Source: Pseudanabaena yagii GIHE-NHR1
GTDB lineage: Bacteria; Cyanobacteriota; Cyanobacteriia; Pseudanabaenales; Pseudanabaenaceae
Reading direction: 5' to 3'
DNA: 64,000 bases
Assembly: GCF_012863495.1 (NCBI RefSeq)
Contig: NZ_JAAVJL010000001.1
Location: 2,662,001 to 2,726,000, forward strand
Position numbers and translations under genes: made by a program. The first letter of the stretch is position 1. The number at the start of each line of letters is the position of its first letter. The notes beneath the pieces were generated by a model. It did no database searches, was not told the origin of the DNA, and worked only from the letters and a program-made list of their open reading frames with translations. Below, piece by piece: positions 8,845 to 17,243 of the stretch.

Positions 8845-9011
8845 ACTGATGTTACGTGGAAGGAAGTCCTGCAATCTTGAGAGTCGGGGCTGGCACGGGG
8901 GATTGCCCCTACCCCAAATTTAAATTATTATAGGTAGGGGCAATCCCCCCGTGGTTGCCCTGCTCTGCTAGCAGCAAGAAATTCTTACCCTGAGTTCCAC
9001 GTAACATCAGT
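8845..9011. repeat. Nested inverted-repeat element
   Basis: A 167-bp non-coding element has perfect 16-bp outer arms (ACTGATGTTACGTGGA at 8845 and its inverse at 8996) and inner arms GGGGGATTGCCCCTACC / GGTAGGGGCAATCCCCCC. It lies between the 8146 gene and csaB. The nested design resembles the element at 42727-42891, with unrelated sequence. Confidence 0.7.
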
Positions 9012-9045
9012 CATTATGTAAGTTCCATTTATGCAAGCTATGGCT

Positions 9046-10086
9046 TTAACTTAATATTTTTTTGTGAATGAGAGCCTGTTGTTTTAACTGATCAATACGG
9101 GACACGATCGCTCCATCTTTATTCTCTAAATCCTTAATCCAAACATCCGTAAGTGATTGAGCATCATCAGGTAAATTCTCTAACTCCCAACCCGAAATTC
9201 CCAAATCTTCCATTAAATAGGAAACCTTCGGATCATAGCTAATTGCTGAACATTGACAACCTTCGCTAGCCGCCATTATCACACCATGTAGACGCATGGC
9301 GATCGCTAAATCCACACCTCGGAAAATCCCCTTCAGTTTACGCGGATCTTTTTGAATGATGATTTGACTCTGTTTGGGAAACTTGTCATTCAGAGAATCA
9401 CAAATTGCCTGAGCGATCGCCTTGTCCTGTGATGGCTGAAATGGAACTAGTAAAATATAAGCATTGGTTTGCGCTTGTAAATTTTGCAAGGCTTCTGTAA
9501 TCGTGGCGAGGCGACAAGATGTTAAAGCAGGATGCGATCGCAAAACTACCGCCACAAGAGGCGAAGCAATATCACCATATATATCCATCGGTGTGGATGC
9601 CAATGCCCAGACAGGATCGGGCGCAATAATGCTTGTGATTTGCCAATCAGCTAGTAACTCGGCGGAGTGGCGATCGCGTACCGATACCGCATGACATCCT
9701 TGAAAAGCACGTTTGGCAATCCATTTACTTAAGCCACGCTTCAAGGGACCAACTCCCTGCGCCCATGCGACTGTCTGCAAACCCATCCCCTGCGCTAAGC
9801 CCATTAAACCGCCATAGTAAATGGGATTTCTGGCACTGGTGGCATCCTGCATCAAGCTGCCGCCACCCCAAATAAATAAATCTGATTGCTTGAATGCATT
9901 AATCAATCCAAATACCGAATAGCGATCGCTAGCCTCGACCTGATGTAAAGTTTCGGTAGCTTTTGGGCTAGCCGATAAAATAAGCGGTTGGATATCCTGA
10001 GGTAGCATTTGTAGCAAGGTGGCAAGCAACGCCTCATCGCCACCATTTCCCATCCCGTAATATCCACATAACACCGCACGTCGCAT
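9046..10086 (-). CDS. csaB: Polysaccharide pyruvyl transferase CsaB
   Basis: CsaB-type enzymes transfer pyruvate from phosphoenolpyruvate to cell-wall-linked polysaccharide, which anchors S-layer proteins carrying SLH domains. The 346-residue protein shows the family's features: 'CGYYGMGNGGDEALLA' at residues 7-22, 'WGGGSLMQDATS' near 73-84, 'WAQGVGPL' and the late 'MRLHGVIMAASEGC' block. It starts at an ATG immediately after a gap of about 200 bp and has no operon partner. Length and motifs are complete. Confidence 0.9.
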   Translation of the reverse strand: MRRAVLCGYYGMGNGGDEALLATLLQMLPQDIQPLILSASPKATETLHQVEASDRYSVFGLINAFKQSDLFIWGGGSLMQDATSARNPIYYGGLMGLAQGMGLQTVAWAQGVGPLKRGLSKWIAKRAFQGCHAVSVRDRHSAELLADWQITSIIAPDPVWALASTPMDIYGDIASPLVAVVLRSHPALTSCRLATITEALQNLQAQTNAYILLVPFQPSQDKAIAQAICDSLNDKFPKQSQIIIQKDPRKLKGIFRGVDLAIAMRLHGVIMAASEGCQCSAISYDPKVSYLMEDLGISGWELENLPDDAQSLTDVWIKDLENKDGAIVSRIDQLKQQALIHKKILS

Positions 10087-10187
10087 ATTATTCGCCTAAG
10101 TATTTACTAGATTGATTTGCTAGATTTTTTGTATTTCTCCAGAATCTCATTGTCGCGCATTTAGACATATAGCGTTTACCAGTCTAG

Positions 10188-10244
10188 TGAAGTACGGAGG
10201 ATTGTTTCCCCGCCTTCGGCGGGGAAACAATCCTCCGTACTTCA
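10188..10244. repeat. Perfect 27-bp palindrome with TTC loop
   Basis: The stem is 27 bp without mismatch (tip CCCGCC-TTC-GGCGGG) and lies between csaB and the 10288 gene. It is much longer than a normal terminator stem and belongs to the TTC/GAA-tip palindromes. Confidence 0.8.
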
Positions 10245-10250
10245 AAAACA

Positions 10251-10285
10251 AAGAAAAAGACGGCACTTAGTGCCGTCTTTTTCTT
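10251..10285. terminator. Terminator of the 10288 gene
   Basis: A 16-bp perfect stem with loop TTA; the arms start AAGAAAAAGACGGCAC and end in a T run on either strand. It ends 3 bp from the stop of the minus-strand gene, a good position for an intrinsic terminator. Confidence 0.75.
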
Positions 10286-10287
10286 GA

Positions 10288-10779
10288 CTATTCCCAAATA
10301 GCCCCTATAAATAGCGCTAACCCAATTAACAGCCAAATAAGAGGCATTAAGTCAAAATTAATCAAACCATTGCTAAATTGCAGCAAAGCGATTGCTATGC
10401 CTGTCACACTCGCGATCGCGATCGCCACTAGCCAACGCCAACCAGATTGACCTGAATGCCGAGGCGATATTTTTGATGGTTTTGCCAAGGTTTTGGGATG
10501 ATAAAACTGAGTTTTGTGTGGAGGCATGTGATTTGCATTGCCATTGTAACGATGTGAGGCTGTGCTTGCCATAATGGTTTTCGCCATTTTGGGATAATTT
10601 CTCGTGGCAAATCTCTGGTTTCGATGCTTACGACTCAGATATATGCGTTTTTCGAGTTTTTTGAGTCGCAACCAAAACAATAAGCCCATGGCGATCGCAA
10701 TTACACCTACTGCGATCGCCACTTTAACTAACGTAAGCAGCAATTCGATGTTGTCTTGAGTGGATAAAACAATTGCCAT
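10288..10779 (-). CDS. Hypothetical membrane protein
   Basis: 163 residues. One membrane segment lies at about 14-36 ('LVKVAIAVGVIAIAMGLLFW'), followed by a basic loop of ~70 residues rich in His, Lys and Arg, then two more hydrophobic stretches near the C terminus ('WLVAIAIASVTGIAIALLQF' and a Leu-rich segment). I do not recognise a family. It lies between csaB and the FHA genes with a terminator just after its stop, so it is probably transcribed alone. Confidence 0.65.
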   Translation of the reverse strand: MAIVLSTQDNIELLLTLVKVAIAVGVIAIAMGLLFWLRLKKLEKRIYLSRKHRNQRFATRNYPKMAKTIMASTASHRYNGNANHMPPHKTQFYHPKTLAKPSKISPRHSGQSGWRWLVAIAIASVTGIAIALLQFSNGLINFDLMPLIWLLIGLALFIGAIWE

Positions 10780-10888
10780 ATTTGCTGCAATTAAGCCAAA
10801 TTGCTAATTTACTAGTTTTCATTTTTCCATTTAGCACCAGACTAGACGGACTAGAAATCATCAGCAAAAATGTCAGCAAAAACATGAC

Positions 10889-10941
10889 AAAACCAAAAGA
10901 TGGGTGGCTGCGCGAAGCGCAGCCACCCATCTTTTGGTTTT
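10889..10941. repeat. Perfect 25-bp palindrome with shared flanks
   Basis: A 25-bp stem without mismatch, tip TGCGC-GAA-GCGCA. The outer context (GACAAAACC on the left, GGTTTTTATGTCC on the right) is the reverse of the GGACATAAAA ... TTTTGGTTTGT context at 29531-29600, so it is an inverted copy of the same element family with an entirely different stem. Confidence 0.75.
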
Positions 10942-10971
10942 TATGTCCTCTAAGCAAAGCGCCGCATTTGT

Positions 10972-11319
10972 TTAATTAGGAGTACTCAAATAGGTTAATT
11001 CCACATTGGGCGCAAGCGTAATCACATCTCCATTGCGTAAATCATAGGAAGACGCAACTTTCATGTGGTGATTAATGATGACACCATTGACACTCGGCTT
11101 ACCAGACAAATCCCCATCAATAATTCGATAAGAATATTTGCCCCCTTCCCCTGGGACTCTAAGCAATACAGCATGTTGACGGGACACAAACCGTGAATAA
11201 AGCTGAATATTATTATTCACATCCCGCCCAATTGTGTACTTTAAGCCATCAAGTGCGAGTTTTCTACTACCTCTCGCATCTGTAATTAATAGCGTGTGAC
11301 TAACGTGTGTTTCGCTCAT
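10972..11319 (-). CDS. Single-domain FHA protein
   Basis: A 115-residue protein that is essentially one forkhead-associated domain, which binds phosphothreonine peptides. Visible signatures: 'YTIGRDVNNNIQLYSRFVSRQHAVLL' begins the fold (conserved Gly-Arg, then Ser-Arg-x-His at about 43-46), and 'DGDLSGKPSVNGVIIN' ends it (Asn-Gly). It has no linked kinase or effector domain. The next FHA gene at 11541 is a clear paralogue with the same layout; the 220-bp gap suggests separate promoters. Confidence 0.85.
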   Translation of the reverse strand: MSETHVSHTLLITDARGSRKLALDGLKYTIGRDVNNNIQLYSRFVSRQHAVLLRVPGEGGKYSYRIIDGDLSGKPSVNGVIINHHMKVASSYDLRNGDVITLAPNVELTYLSTPN

Positions 11320-11540
11320 TAGCTCACCAAGAAAAGAAGTAGATGTCGCTTACCAGCGAAAAGTATAAGGCTACTAGTAAGCATTTGGGTTAATCTCGCT
11401 CTACTTTACTCTACAAATGGCTGGAATTATAGATTTTTATCAAGAGTTAGAGAAGTAACTCGACTTAATACCTTAAAACCTATACATTAAAATTTAGTCG
11501 TTAGCTGTGCATTCAACCTTATTGCATTAAAACTTAAACT

Positions 11541-11921
11541 TCAAGTTAGCTTTGGCGAAAGATAGAGAATATGGACTTCAGGGGCAAAGGTAATAATATC
11601 GCCATCTTGGAGTTCATAGGAGGAAACTTTTTTCACCGCATTAAGGACAATGCCATTTTTGCTGAGTTTACCTGAGGAGCTACCATCAACAATTCGATAG
11701 CCATCAGGTCGATTGTTATGGCGAACTTTTATCAAGATTGCATGATAGCGAGAGACAAAGTCAGAATTTAGCTTCACTGTGTTGTCTGCTTCACGCCCGA
11801 TAGTATATTTATCAGCAATTAAATATATTTTGCGTGTTCCACTATCGTCAGTAACCACTAATGTGGGATTTTCGGTCAAGTTAACGCTAAGTTCGGTTTC
11901 ATCATGATGGGGGGCTGTCAT
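11541..11921 (-). CDS. Single-domain FHA protein, paralogue
   Basis: A 126-residue protein built like its downstream neighbour: 'YTIGREADNTVKLNSDFVSRYHAILI' and 'DGSSSGKLSKNGIVLNAVKK'. The Gly-Arg and Ser-Arg-x-His residues for phosphothreonine binding are kept. The two proteins share the order of short motifs along their whole length and so arose by tandem duplication. A Ser/Thr kinase partner should exist elsewhere in the genome; none is in the window. Confidence 0.85.
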   Translation of the reverse strand: MTAPHHDETELSVNLTENPTLVVTDDSGTRKIYLIADKYTIGREADNTVKLNSDFVSRYHAILIKVRHNNRPDGYRIVDGSSSGKLSKNGIVLNAVKKVSSYELQDGDIITFAPEVHILYLSPKLT

Positions 11922-12363
11922 ATTTGGTATCCATACTCCTTGATTTTTATTTCATGTTAAAGTATTTATTCTGAAAATATGATAGCTACTCTATAGGAAT
12001 AGTATTCGTAGATATCTATGATTTAGAGCTTCATAGAAGTCTACAGGTTAAACTAACCTATATTTATAGACCAAGCAAATCACCTTTAAGGTTATATTTT
12101 CAGACTTAAGACTATGCCAATGAACGTAGTTTAGAGCAATGTAGTTCCCAATATCTTTTGTTTCTGCATAGGGGACATGCAGGAAAATAAGGAACCGATT
12201 TTTTGTGGCGCGGCTTTGCCGCGCCACAAAAAATTTGGTTCTTTATTAAGTCGCGGAACCCTATGTACCTTAGCGATCGCTTTTTGCCAAAAGATACTCT
12301 CATAGCGATTGCTATACAATACTTATTGGAAAACTAATCGTTATATTCGGAGACATATTGTCA
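11922..12363. other. Intergenic region with one hairpin
   Basis: About 440 bp between the divergent FHA gene and prfB. It is AT-rich with one strong hairpin at about 12193-12240 (GTGGCGCGGC-TTT-GCCGCGCCAC flanked by A/T runs). Just before prfB is GGAG at 12348. No open frame here looks coding. Confidence 0.6.
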
Positions 12364-13471
12364 GTGGACGTTACGGAGATCGCGCGCCAAACTCAACTTT
12401 TATCTCAGCGCCTGAGCATTGCTCAGGACTATCTTTGACGTACCTGCGATCGCAGCAAAAATCAGTGACTTAGAGCAAACTGCTTCCCAGCCAGAATTTT
12501 GGGAAAATAGCGACCAAGCGCAAAAAACAATGCGTGAGCTAGATGCCCTGAAATCCTATCTCGAAAAATTTGATCGCTGGCGTAAAAATATCGAAAACCT
12601 AGAGGCGATCGCTGAATTGCTTGCCCTCGAAGATGACCCATCCCTAGCCAATGAAGCCAAGCAAAGCCTTCGTGAACTATCGCAAGAACTAGATCGCTGG
12701 GATCTAGAACAATTGTTATCTGGTACTTATGACAAATACGACGCAGTATTAACGATCAATGCGGGGGCAGGTGGCACTGACTCACAGGATTGGACAGAAA
12801 TGCTCCTCAGAATGTATACCCGATTTTGTGAATCGCAAGGTTATAAAGTCGAAATTTCGGAAATATCTGAGGGGGAAGAAGCAGGCATTAAGTCTGTCAC
12901 CCTATTAGTTCATGGGCGTTATGCCTATGGCTATCTTGCTCCCGAAAAAGGTACGCATCGTCTAGTCAGGATTTCCCCATTTAATGCCAATGACAAGCGC
13001 CAAACTAGTTTTGCTGGTGTGGAAGTGATGCCATTGCTGGAGGAAGATGTCGATCTCGATATTGATCCCAAGGAACTCGAAATTACGACTACTCGGGCAG
13101 GCGGCAAGGGTGGGCAAAATGTTAACAAGGTTGAAACGGCGGTACGCATTACCCATTTACCCACAGGTATCTCAGTGCGATGCACCCAAGAGCGATCGCA
13201 ATTACAAAACAAAGAAAATGCGATGCGTTTGCTCAAAGCCAAGTTGCTAATTATTGCCCAAGAGCAACGCGCTCAAAAAATTGCCGATATTCGTGGTGAT
13301 ATGGTCGAAGCCGCTTGGGGAAATCAGATCCGCAATTATGTGTTTCATCCCTACCAACTAGTAAAAGATTTGCGTACAGGTGAAGAAACTACGAATATTC
13401 AAAATGTGATGGATGGAGATCTCGAACCTTTCATTCAGTCATATTTGCGGCAACAAAATCAGATTGTTTGA
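12364..13471 (+). CDS. prfB: Peptide chain release factor 2 (programmed +1 frameshift)
   Basis: RF2 ends translation at UGA and UAA codons. The gene is in two frames: a GTG at 12364 opens 24 codons ending CAG GAC TAT CTT TGA at 12436, and a +1 shift on CTT continues into the main frame ('[10 protein letters not shown]...') to 13471. The short first part ('[17 protein letters not shown]') matches RF2 N termini, so 12364 is the right start; GGAG at 12348 is its likely ribosome site. The protein has the 'GGQNVNK' motif ('[15 protein letters not shown]') that drives peptide release. The UGA tests RF2 abundance: when RF2 is scarce the ribosome shifts, giving autoregulation. Confidence 0.95.
12425..12439 (+). 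promoter_or_regulatory. prfB programmed frameshift site
   Basis: The site reads AGGACTATCTTTGAC: an internal Shine-Dalgarno-like AGGA followed by the slippery CTT and an in-frame TGA followed by C, a poor termination context. Spacing and sequence follow the well-studied Escherichia coli signal. Confidence 0.92.
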
Positions 13472-13524
13472 GTCAATATTTTGTATATACGTCCTTAGTA
13501 GTTTTGGCATAGTGGCGCTTAGTT

Positions 13525-14076
13525 ATGAATATGCAGTATCAGAGGCATTCAGGTAATCTCAAAAATAATTTCCCAAAGTATGTAGCCGATCTCAAGAGAG
13601 GAATAGGTAGGGCTAGTTTACTTGGCTTATGTTTAGCAATATCGATGATTGTGGAGCCTTTAATTAATCGCGATCGTTCCTTAACTTTTGCTCAAACCGA
13701 TCAATCAGTAACCCAATTAAATAATATTTTGGCTCAGGCCGTTTTTGGGGATGACCAGTTAACTCGCTATGCCTCAGCCGTAAATGCGATCGAAAACAAA
13801 CGTTTAGAAATTTTTCGGACTGCCAAAAATAATTCTAATTGGTCAACTGTCGCCAATCTTGCCGAATCACAACAAACCAAAGTTTGCGACATCTCTCAAC
13901 CACCCGAATTTTTGCAGGATCTTTGTAATCAACTGCGGAGTTTCACCGAAAAAGAAATTCACCGTCGTGGTTTTACCAATAAGGAATTTAATCAGATTAC
14001 CCGTGAACAAAGACAAAATCCGTATTTACGAGGCTTAATCCAAGCCAAACAGATGGAACTACGCAAGAGCAAGTAA
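13525..14076 (+). CDS. DUF4168 domain-containing protein
   Basis: 183 residues. A basic N terminus is followed by a hydrophobic stretch at about 30-45 ('ASLLGLCLAISMIVEPLI') that is probably a signal peptide or anchor, so the rest should be periplasmic. The C-terminal part fits DUF4168: 'LTRYASAVNAIENKRLEIF' and 'FTNKEFNQITREQRQNPYL', with two Cys in between ('VCDISQPPEFLQDLCNQL') that could form a disulfide. The function of the family is unknown. It lies 53 bp after prfB without a clear terminator between them. Confidence 0.75.
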   Translation: MNMQYQRHSGNLKNNFPKYVADLKRGIGRASLLGLCLAISMIVEPLINRDRSLTFAQTDQSVTQLNNILAQAVFGDDQLTRYASAVNAIENKRLEIFRTAKNNSNWSTVANLAESQQTKVCDISQPPEFLQDLCNQLRSFTEKEIHRRGFTNKEFNQITREQRQNPYLRGLIQAKQMELRKSK

Positions 14077-14082
14077 AGAAAC

Positions 14083-14156
14083 AACTTTTTGTGACTTGGC
14101 AAAGCCAAGTCACAAAAAGTTGAGAGAGGATTGGCTTAGCCAATCCTCTCTCAACT
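14083..14156. repeat. Two abutting perfect palindromes
   Basis: Two palindromes share about four bases: 14083-14121 (18-bp stem, loop AAA, tip TTGGC-AAA-GCCAA) and 14118-14156 (18-bp stem, loop TTA, tip TTGGC-TTA-GCCAA). The apical five base pairs are the same but the lower stems differ. The pair lies just after the DUF4168 gene and may end its transcript. Confidence 0.75.
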
Positions 14157-14209
14157 ACTGTTTTAAATTACATCACAGCAAAGAGCTAGAGACTCTTGGG
14201 TTTTCGTGC

Positions 14210-14259
14210 AAACAAAATAAAAAAGCGTTGGTATATGCCAACGCTTTTTTATTTTGTTT
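14210..14259. terminator. 22-bp hairpin, probable terminator
   Basis: The arms AAACAAAATAAAAAAGCGTT are perfectly inverted around TATATG and followed by T-rich sequence. The remaining sequence from 14157 to 14343 shows no coding frame I believe. Confidence 0.65.
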
Positions 14260-14343
14260 GCTAAAACAACCAAAATCGTCTATAAGAAACAAGGCAAAAT
14301 CAGACATCTACGACATTGGACATGATTATTTTTTCTTGTCCTA

Positions 14344-14371
14344 TTGACAATGGACACTTACAGTCTATAAT
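14344..14371 (+). promoter_or_regulatory. Consensus sigma-70-type promoter of pilM
   Basis: TTGACA at 14344-14349 and TATAAT at 14366-14371 are separated by 16 bp, both exact consensus hexamers. The pilM ATG is 60 bp downstream. This is the strongest promoter-like sequence I saw and should drive pilMNO. Confidence 0.75.
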
Positions 14372-14431
14372 CCCTCCATTGTTTAGTATGCCCAGTGCTA
14401 CAAAAGCTACAAAACTCGTAAAGACACGCTT

Positions 14432-15541
14432 ATGTTCGGCTTAAAGTTTGGCGGAAAGTCTAAAAAAGGCATCGGAATAGAAATCACTTCCGAGAAAGTT
14501 AATCTTGTTCAATTGCGCCGCAAGGGGCAATCTTCCTATAAGTTAGTCACTCATGGTAGTGTCGAACTTCCTGAAGGAACCGTTGAAGAAGGACGTATTC
14601 TCGACCCTGTAGCGCTGGGAGAAATCATTCGCAGTTTGCTCTCAGAGAAAAAGATCAAGGTCAAAAAAGTTGCTACAGCGTTACCTGGTCGTGAGACAGT
14701 TAGTCGCTTGATTCGCTTACCTGCGGAAATTCCTGATTTGGAATTACGGGAAATGGTACTCAATCAAGAAGCTAGTCTGTATTTACCATTCCCCCGTGAA
14801 GACGCAGATGTGGACTATCAAAAGCTGGGTACATCACTAGATGATGATGGGATCGAGCGTATTGAAATTCTGATGGTAGCAACACCAAAAGAAGTAACAG
14901 ATAGCTATATTCAGGCTTTAGAGATAGCCCAGCTACAGGTAGACATTGTGGAGGTCAGTAGCTTTGCTCTGATTCGTGCAATGCATAATGAGCTATCTAG
15001 ATTTAGTACCCTAGCAGAAGCTGTAGCGATTGTTGATATTGAGTATGAAGCAACGGAAATTACGGTAACAGTTGATGGTGTACCACAGTTTTCGCGCACC
15101 TTCCCAATTGGTACTGCTCAAATTCAAAATGCTCAATTAAGAGCTATTAATTTGCCACCACGTCGGACGACAGATATGGAGATGTTAAGCTCAACGGTTG
15201 TGCCTGTGCAGTCTATGGATACAGCCAGCTTAGCAGGTGGTGGCAATACGCCTGGTGATGCGGCAATTATGCGGGTTGTTGGCGACCTTTCCGATGAATT
15301 GCGCCGTTCAATTGATTTCTATACCAGTCAGTCTCCCGGTTCCGATGTGGTTCAATTGCTGATCGCAGGTCCTGGAGCTTGCATTGGTCAGTTGAATGAG
15401 TTCTTTAGCCAACGCCTCGGCATTGCAGCAAGTGCGATCGATCCACTCACTGCTATAGGTGTATCTGTTGATGGGGATATTCCCATCCAAGATCGTATGG
15501 CAATGTCTGTGTCTCTAGGTTTAGGTTTGAGGGAGGTTTGA
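14432..15541 (+). CDS. pilM: Type IV pilus assembly protein PilM
   Basis: PilM is a cytoplasmic actin-like (FtsA-fold) ATPase that binds the N-terminal tail of PilN and joins the pilus alignment complex to the motor. The 369 residues are the usual length; 'GIGIEITSEKVNLVQLRR' is the phosphate-1 loop, 'AVAIVDIEYEATEITV' the phosphate-2 strand, and 'LLIAGPGACIGQL' the adenosine site. It is the first gene of pilM-pilN-pilO-pilQ; only 4 bp separate it from pilN. Confidence 0.95.
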   Translation: MFGLKFGGKSKKGIGIEITSEKVNLVQLRRKGQSSYKLVTHGSVELPEGTVEEGRILDPVALGEIIRSLLSEKKIKVKKVATALPGRETVSRLIRLPAEIPDLELREMVLNQEASLYLPFPREDADVDYQKLGTSLDDDGIERIEILMVATPKEVTDSYIQALEIAQLQVDIVEVSSFALIRAMHNELSRFSTLAEAVAIVDIEYEATEITVTVDGVPQFSRTFPIGTAQIQNAQLRAINLPPRRTTDMEMLSSTVVPVQSMDTASLAGGGNTPGDAAIMRVVGDLSDELRRSIDFYTSQSPGSDVVQLLIAGPGACIGQLNEFFSQRLGIAASAIDPLTAIGVSVDGDIPIQDRMAMSVSLGLGLREV

Positions 15542-15545
15542 AACT

Positions 15546-16256
15546 ATGTATACACTTGACATTAACTTTTTAAATGATCGTGCTGCTGCTGAAGCGCAGG
15601 GCGTAGAAAGACAGCCGATCGCTGATTCTCAATTTTTGATTTATGGTGGTGCTGTAGCTGTAGTGGCACTTGCTTTAGTTGGTGGTGCATTCTTTTTCCT
15701 CAATTCCGCTAACGAAGGAATCCAACAGGAATTGGCTACTTTGACAGCCAAAGAGACCTCGCTGAACGGCAAGATCAAGTCCTTGGAAGATCAAGAAAAA
15801 CAACTTCAAGCAATCCAAGATAGAACTAATCAGATTTTAAATCTCTTTGTTGGTAATTTGCCTGTGAGTGCGATCGCAGATGATCTTAGAAAACGCACTC
15901 CCCTCACAGTACAAATTAAATCTATTACACAACAAGCTGTTACTGCCGCAACACCACAAGCTACTAGTCAGTCAACGATAACTCTAGATGGAACAGCTAC
16001 TAACTACAACGAGTTAAATGACTACATATTATTGCTAAAAGCTTCTCCTCTTTTAGATAGCGATAAAACAAAGCTAGTGTCTTCAACTCTACAACCTGCT
16101 ACCGCTGACAAGAACTTTACATTAGTTAATTTTCAACTTCAAGCAACAACAACATCTAAAAGTCCAGCAGAATTATTACCTCAGCTACAAAAGTTAGGAG
16201 CCGATGGACTAGTTGCGAGAGTTAATCTATTAAGACAAAAAGGAGTGATCAAATAA
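15546..16256 (+). CDS. pilN: Type IV pilus assembly protein PilN
   Basis: PilN is a bitopic inner-membrane protein: a short cytoplasmic tail that binds PilM ('YTLDINFLNDRAAAEAQG', in the place of the usual INLLP motif), one membrane segment at about 34-55 ('YGGAVAVVALALVGGAFFFL'), a periplasmic coiled coil (about 58-105) and a ferredoxin-like domain that pairs with PilO. The 236 residues fit cyanobacterial members, which are longer at the C terminus than those of proteobacteria. pilO starts 2 bp after its stop. Confidence 0.92.
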   Translation: MYTLDINFLNDRAAAEAQGVERQPIADSQFLIYGGAVAVVALALVGGAFFFLNSANEGIQQELATLTAKETSLNGKIKSLEDQEKQLQAIQDRTNQILNLFVGNLPVSAIADDLRKRTPLTVQIKSITQQAVTAATPQATSQSTITLDGTATNYNELNDYILLLKASPLLDSDKTKLVSSTLQPATADKNFTLVNFQLQATTTSKSPAELLPQLQKLGADGLVARVNLLRQKGVIK

Positions 16257-16257
16257 A

Positions 16258-17004
16258 ATGACGAATGCTGGAGTTATATCAAATGATGAGGGCGGATCAG
16301 GTGGAATTACTCTATTTGGAGTGACTTTAACTTCTAAAGTTTTAGGCATTCTGATAGGGGTTGGCGGACTTGTTCTTGCCGCCTATGTTGCTAACACTTA
16401 TGTGATGCCTATTTGGGATCAAGTGCAGTCTGGGCAAAATAATATTGCTACTAAAAAGTCTGGTCTTACAGCTTTGGAACAAAAAGTAGCAAGTAAAGGC
16501 AACGTTGCTCAAAAAATTGAAGATGCAACCAAGCAGAATCAATTTATTCTATCTCTTTTGCCAAATGTTGATAACATCGACACTATGATGCGGGACATTC
16601 AGGAGCAGATCCCAAAAACGATTGTCATTGCTTTACCGCCAGACTTTTCCTATGAGATCGCAGGTACAATGCGAGCTTTTCAACCCGCAGAACCAATTAA
16701 GGGACCCCAGTACAATACCTACTCATTCACTATTGGTTTTGATGGCAAATTTGAAGATGTTTTCAATACAATCCAAAGAATTGAGAGATTGAAGCCCTTA
16801 CTAGTTGTCAAAAATTTGAAATTGACTAAAAGACCACTGCCTAGTGAGAAGTTTAAATTCTCTCGTCCGATCGCAGCAGGTAAAGAAAAAGAGATTATCG
16901 ATATTCTTCCACCTTTGATCGGAGCTGATTTCACGTTGGAAGCTTTCGTGCCATTGACCGAAGCAGAACTTAAGGCTGCGGCTGCGGCTCCACCCAAAAA
17001 ATAA
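16258..17004 (+). CDS. pilO: Type IV pilus assembly protein PilO
   Basis: PilO is the inner-membrane partner of PilN. The 248-residue protein has a ~25-residue cytoplasmic tail, a membrane segment at about 28-48 ('VLGILIGVGGLVLAAYVANT'), a coiled coil ('SGLTALEQKVASKGNVAQKI') and a periplasmic ferredoxin-like domain. The C terminus is rich in Ala and Pro. No PilP lipoprotein gene follows, as is usual in cyanobacteria. Position directly after pilN with a 1-bp gap supports the call. Confidence 0.92.
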   Translation: MTNAGVISNDEGGSGGITLFGVTLTSKVLGILIGVGGLVLAAYVANTYVMPIWDQVQSGQNNIATKKSGLTALEQKVASKGNVAQKIEDATKQNQFILSLLPNVDNIDTMMRDIQEQIPKTIVIALPPDFSYEIAGTMRAFQPAEPIKGPQYNTYSFTIGFDGKFEDVFNTIQRIERLKPLLVVKNLKLTKRPLPSEKFKFSRPIAAGKEKEIIDILPPLIGADFTLEAFVPLTEAELKAAAAAPPKK

Positions 17005-17118
17005 TCAATATTTAAGTGGAAATTATAATAGGGCAAGAAGCCTAGGCTCCTTGTAAGACAAGCAATCTAAGTTGATTGGGGAGCCTTATTATTTTTTTGA
17101 TTTGAAATTGACAAGATG

Positions 17119-17127
17119 TGGTATAAT
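17119..17127 (+). promoter_or_regulatory. Extended -10 promoter upstream of pilQ
   Basis: TGGTATAAT forms a TGn-TATAAT extended -10 element about 117 bp before pilQ; a poor -35 lies upstream. A weak hairpin (AGGCTCC ... GGGGAGCCT, about 17042-17088) with a T run precedes it, so pilQ may have its own transcript as well as readthrough from pilO. Confidence 0.5.
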
Positions 17128-17243
17128 CTCGACCCATAATCGTGTCAATTCTGTCTTGGTTCTGTCGTTCCTTTAGTTAGGAAATGTGCAAGTTCTTACA
17201 GGTTTACTAAAAAGATTAAGCGTATTGAGTTCCGAGAGGAACC

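Noticed and set aside
12419-12435. TTG at 12419 as the prfB start
   Set aside because: The upstream frame from 12364 encodes the conserved RF2 N terminus and ends at a classic frameshift site.
14096-14347. 83-residue open frame after the DUF4168 gene
   Set aside because: It translates two palindromes and a terminator and overlaps the pilM promoter; no ribosome site or family pattern.
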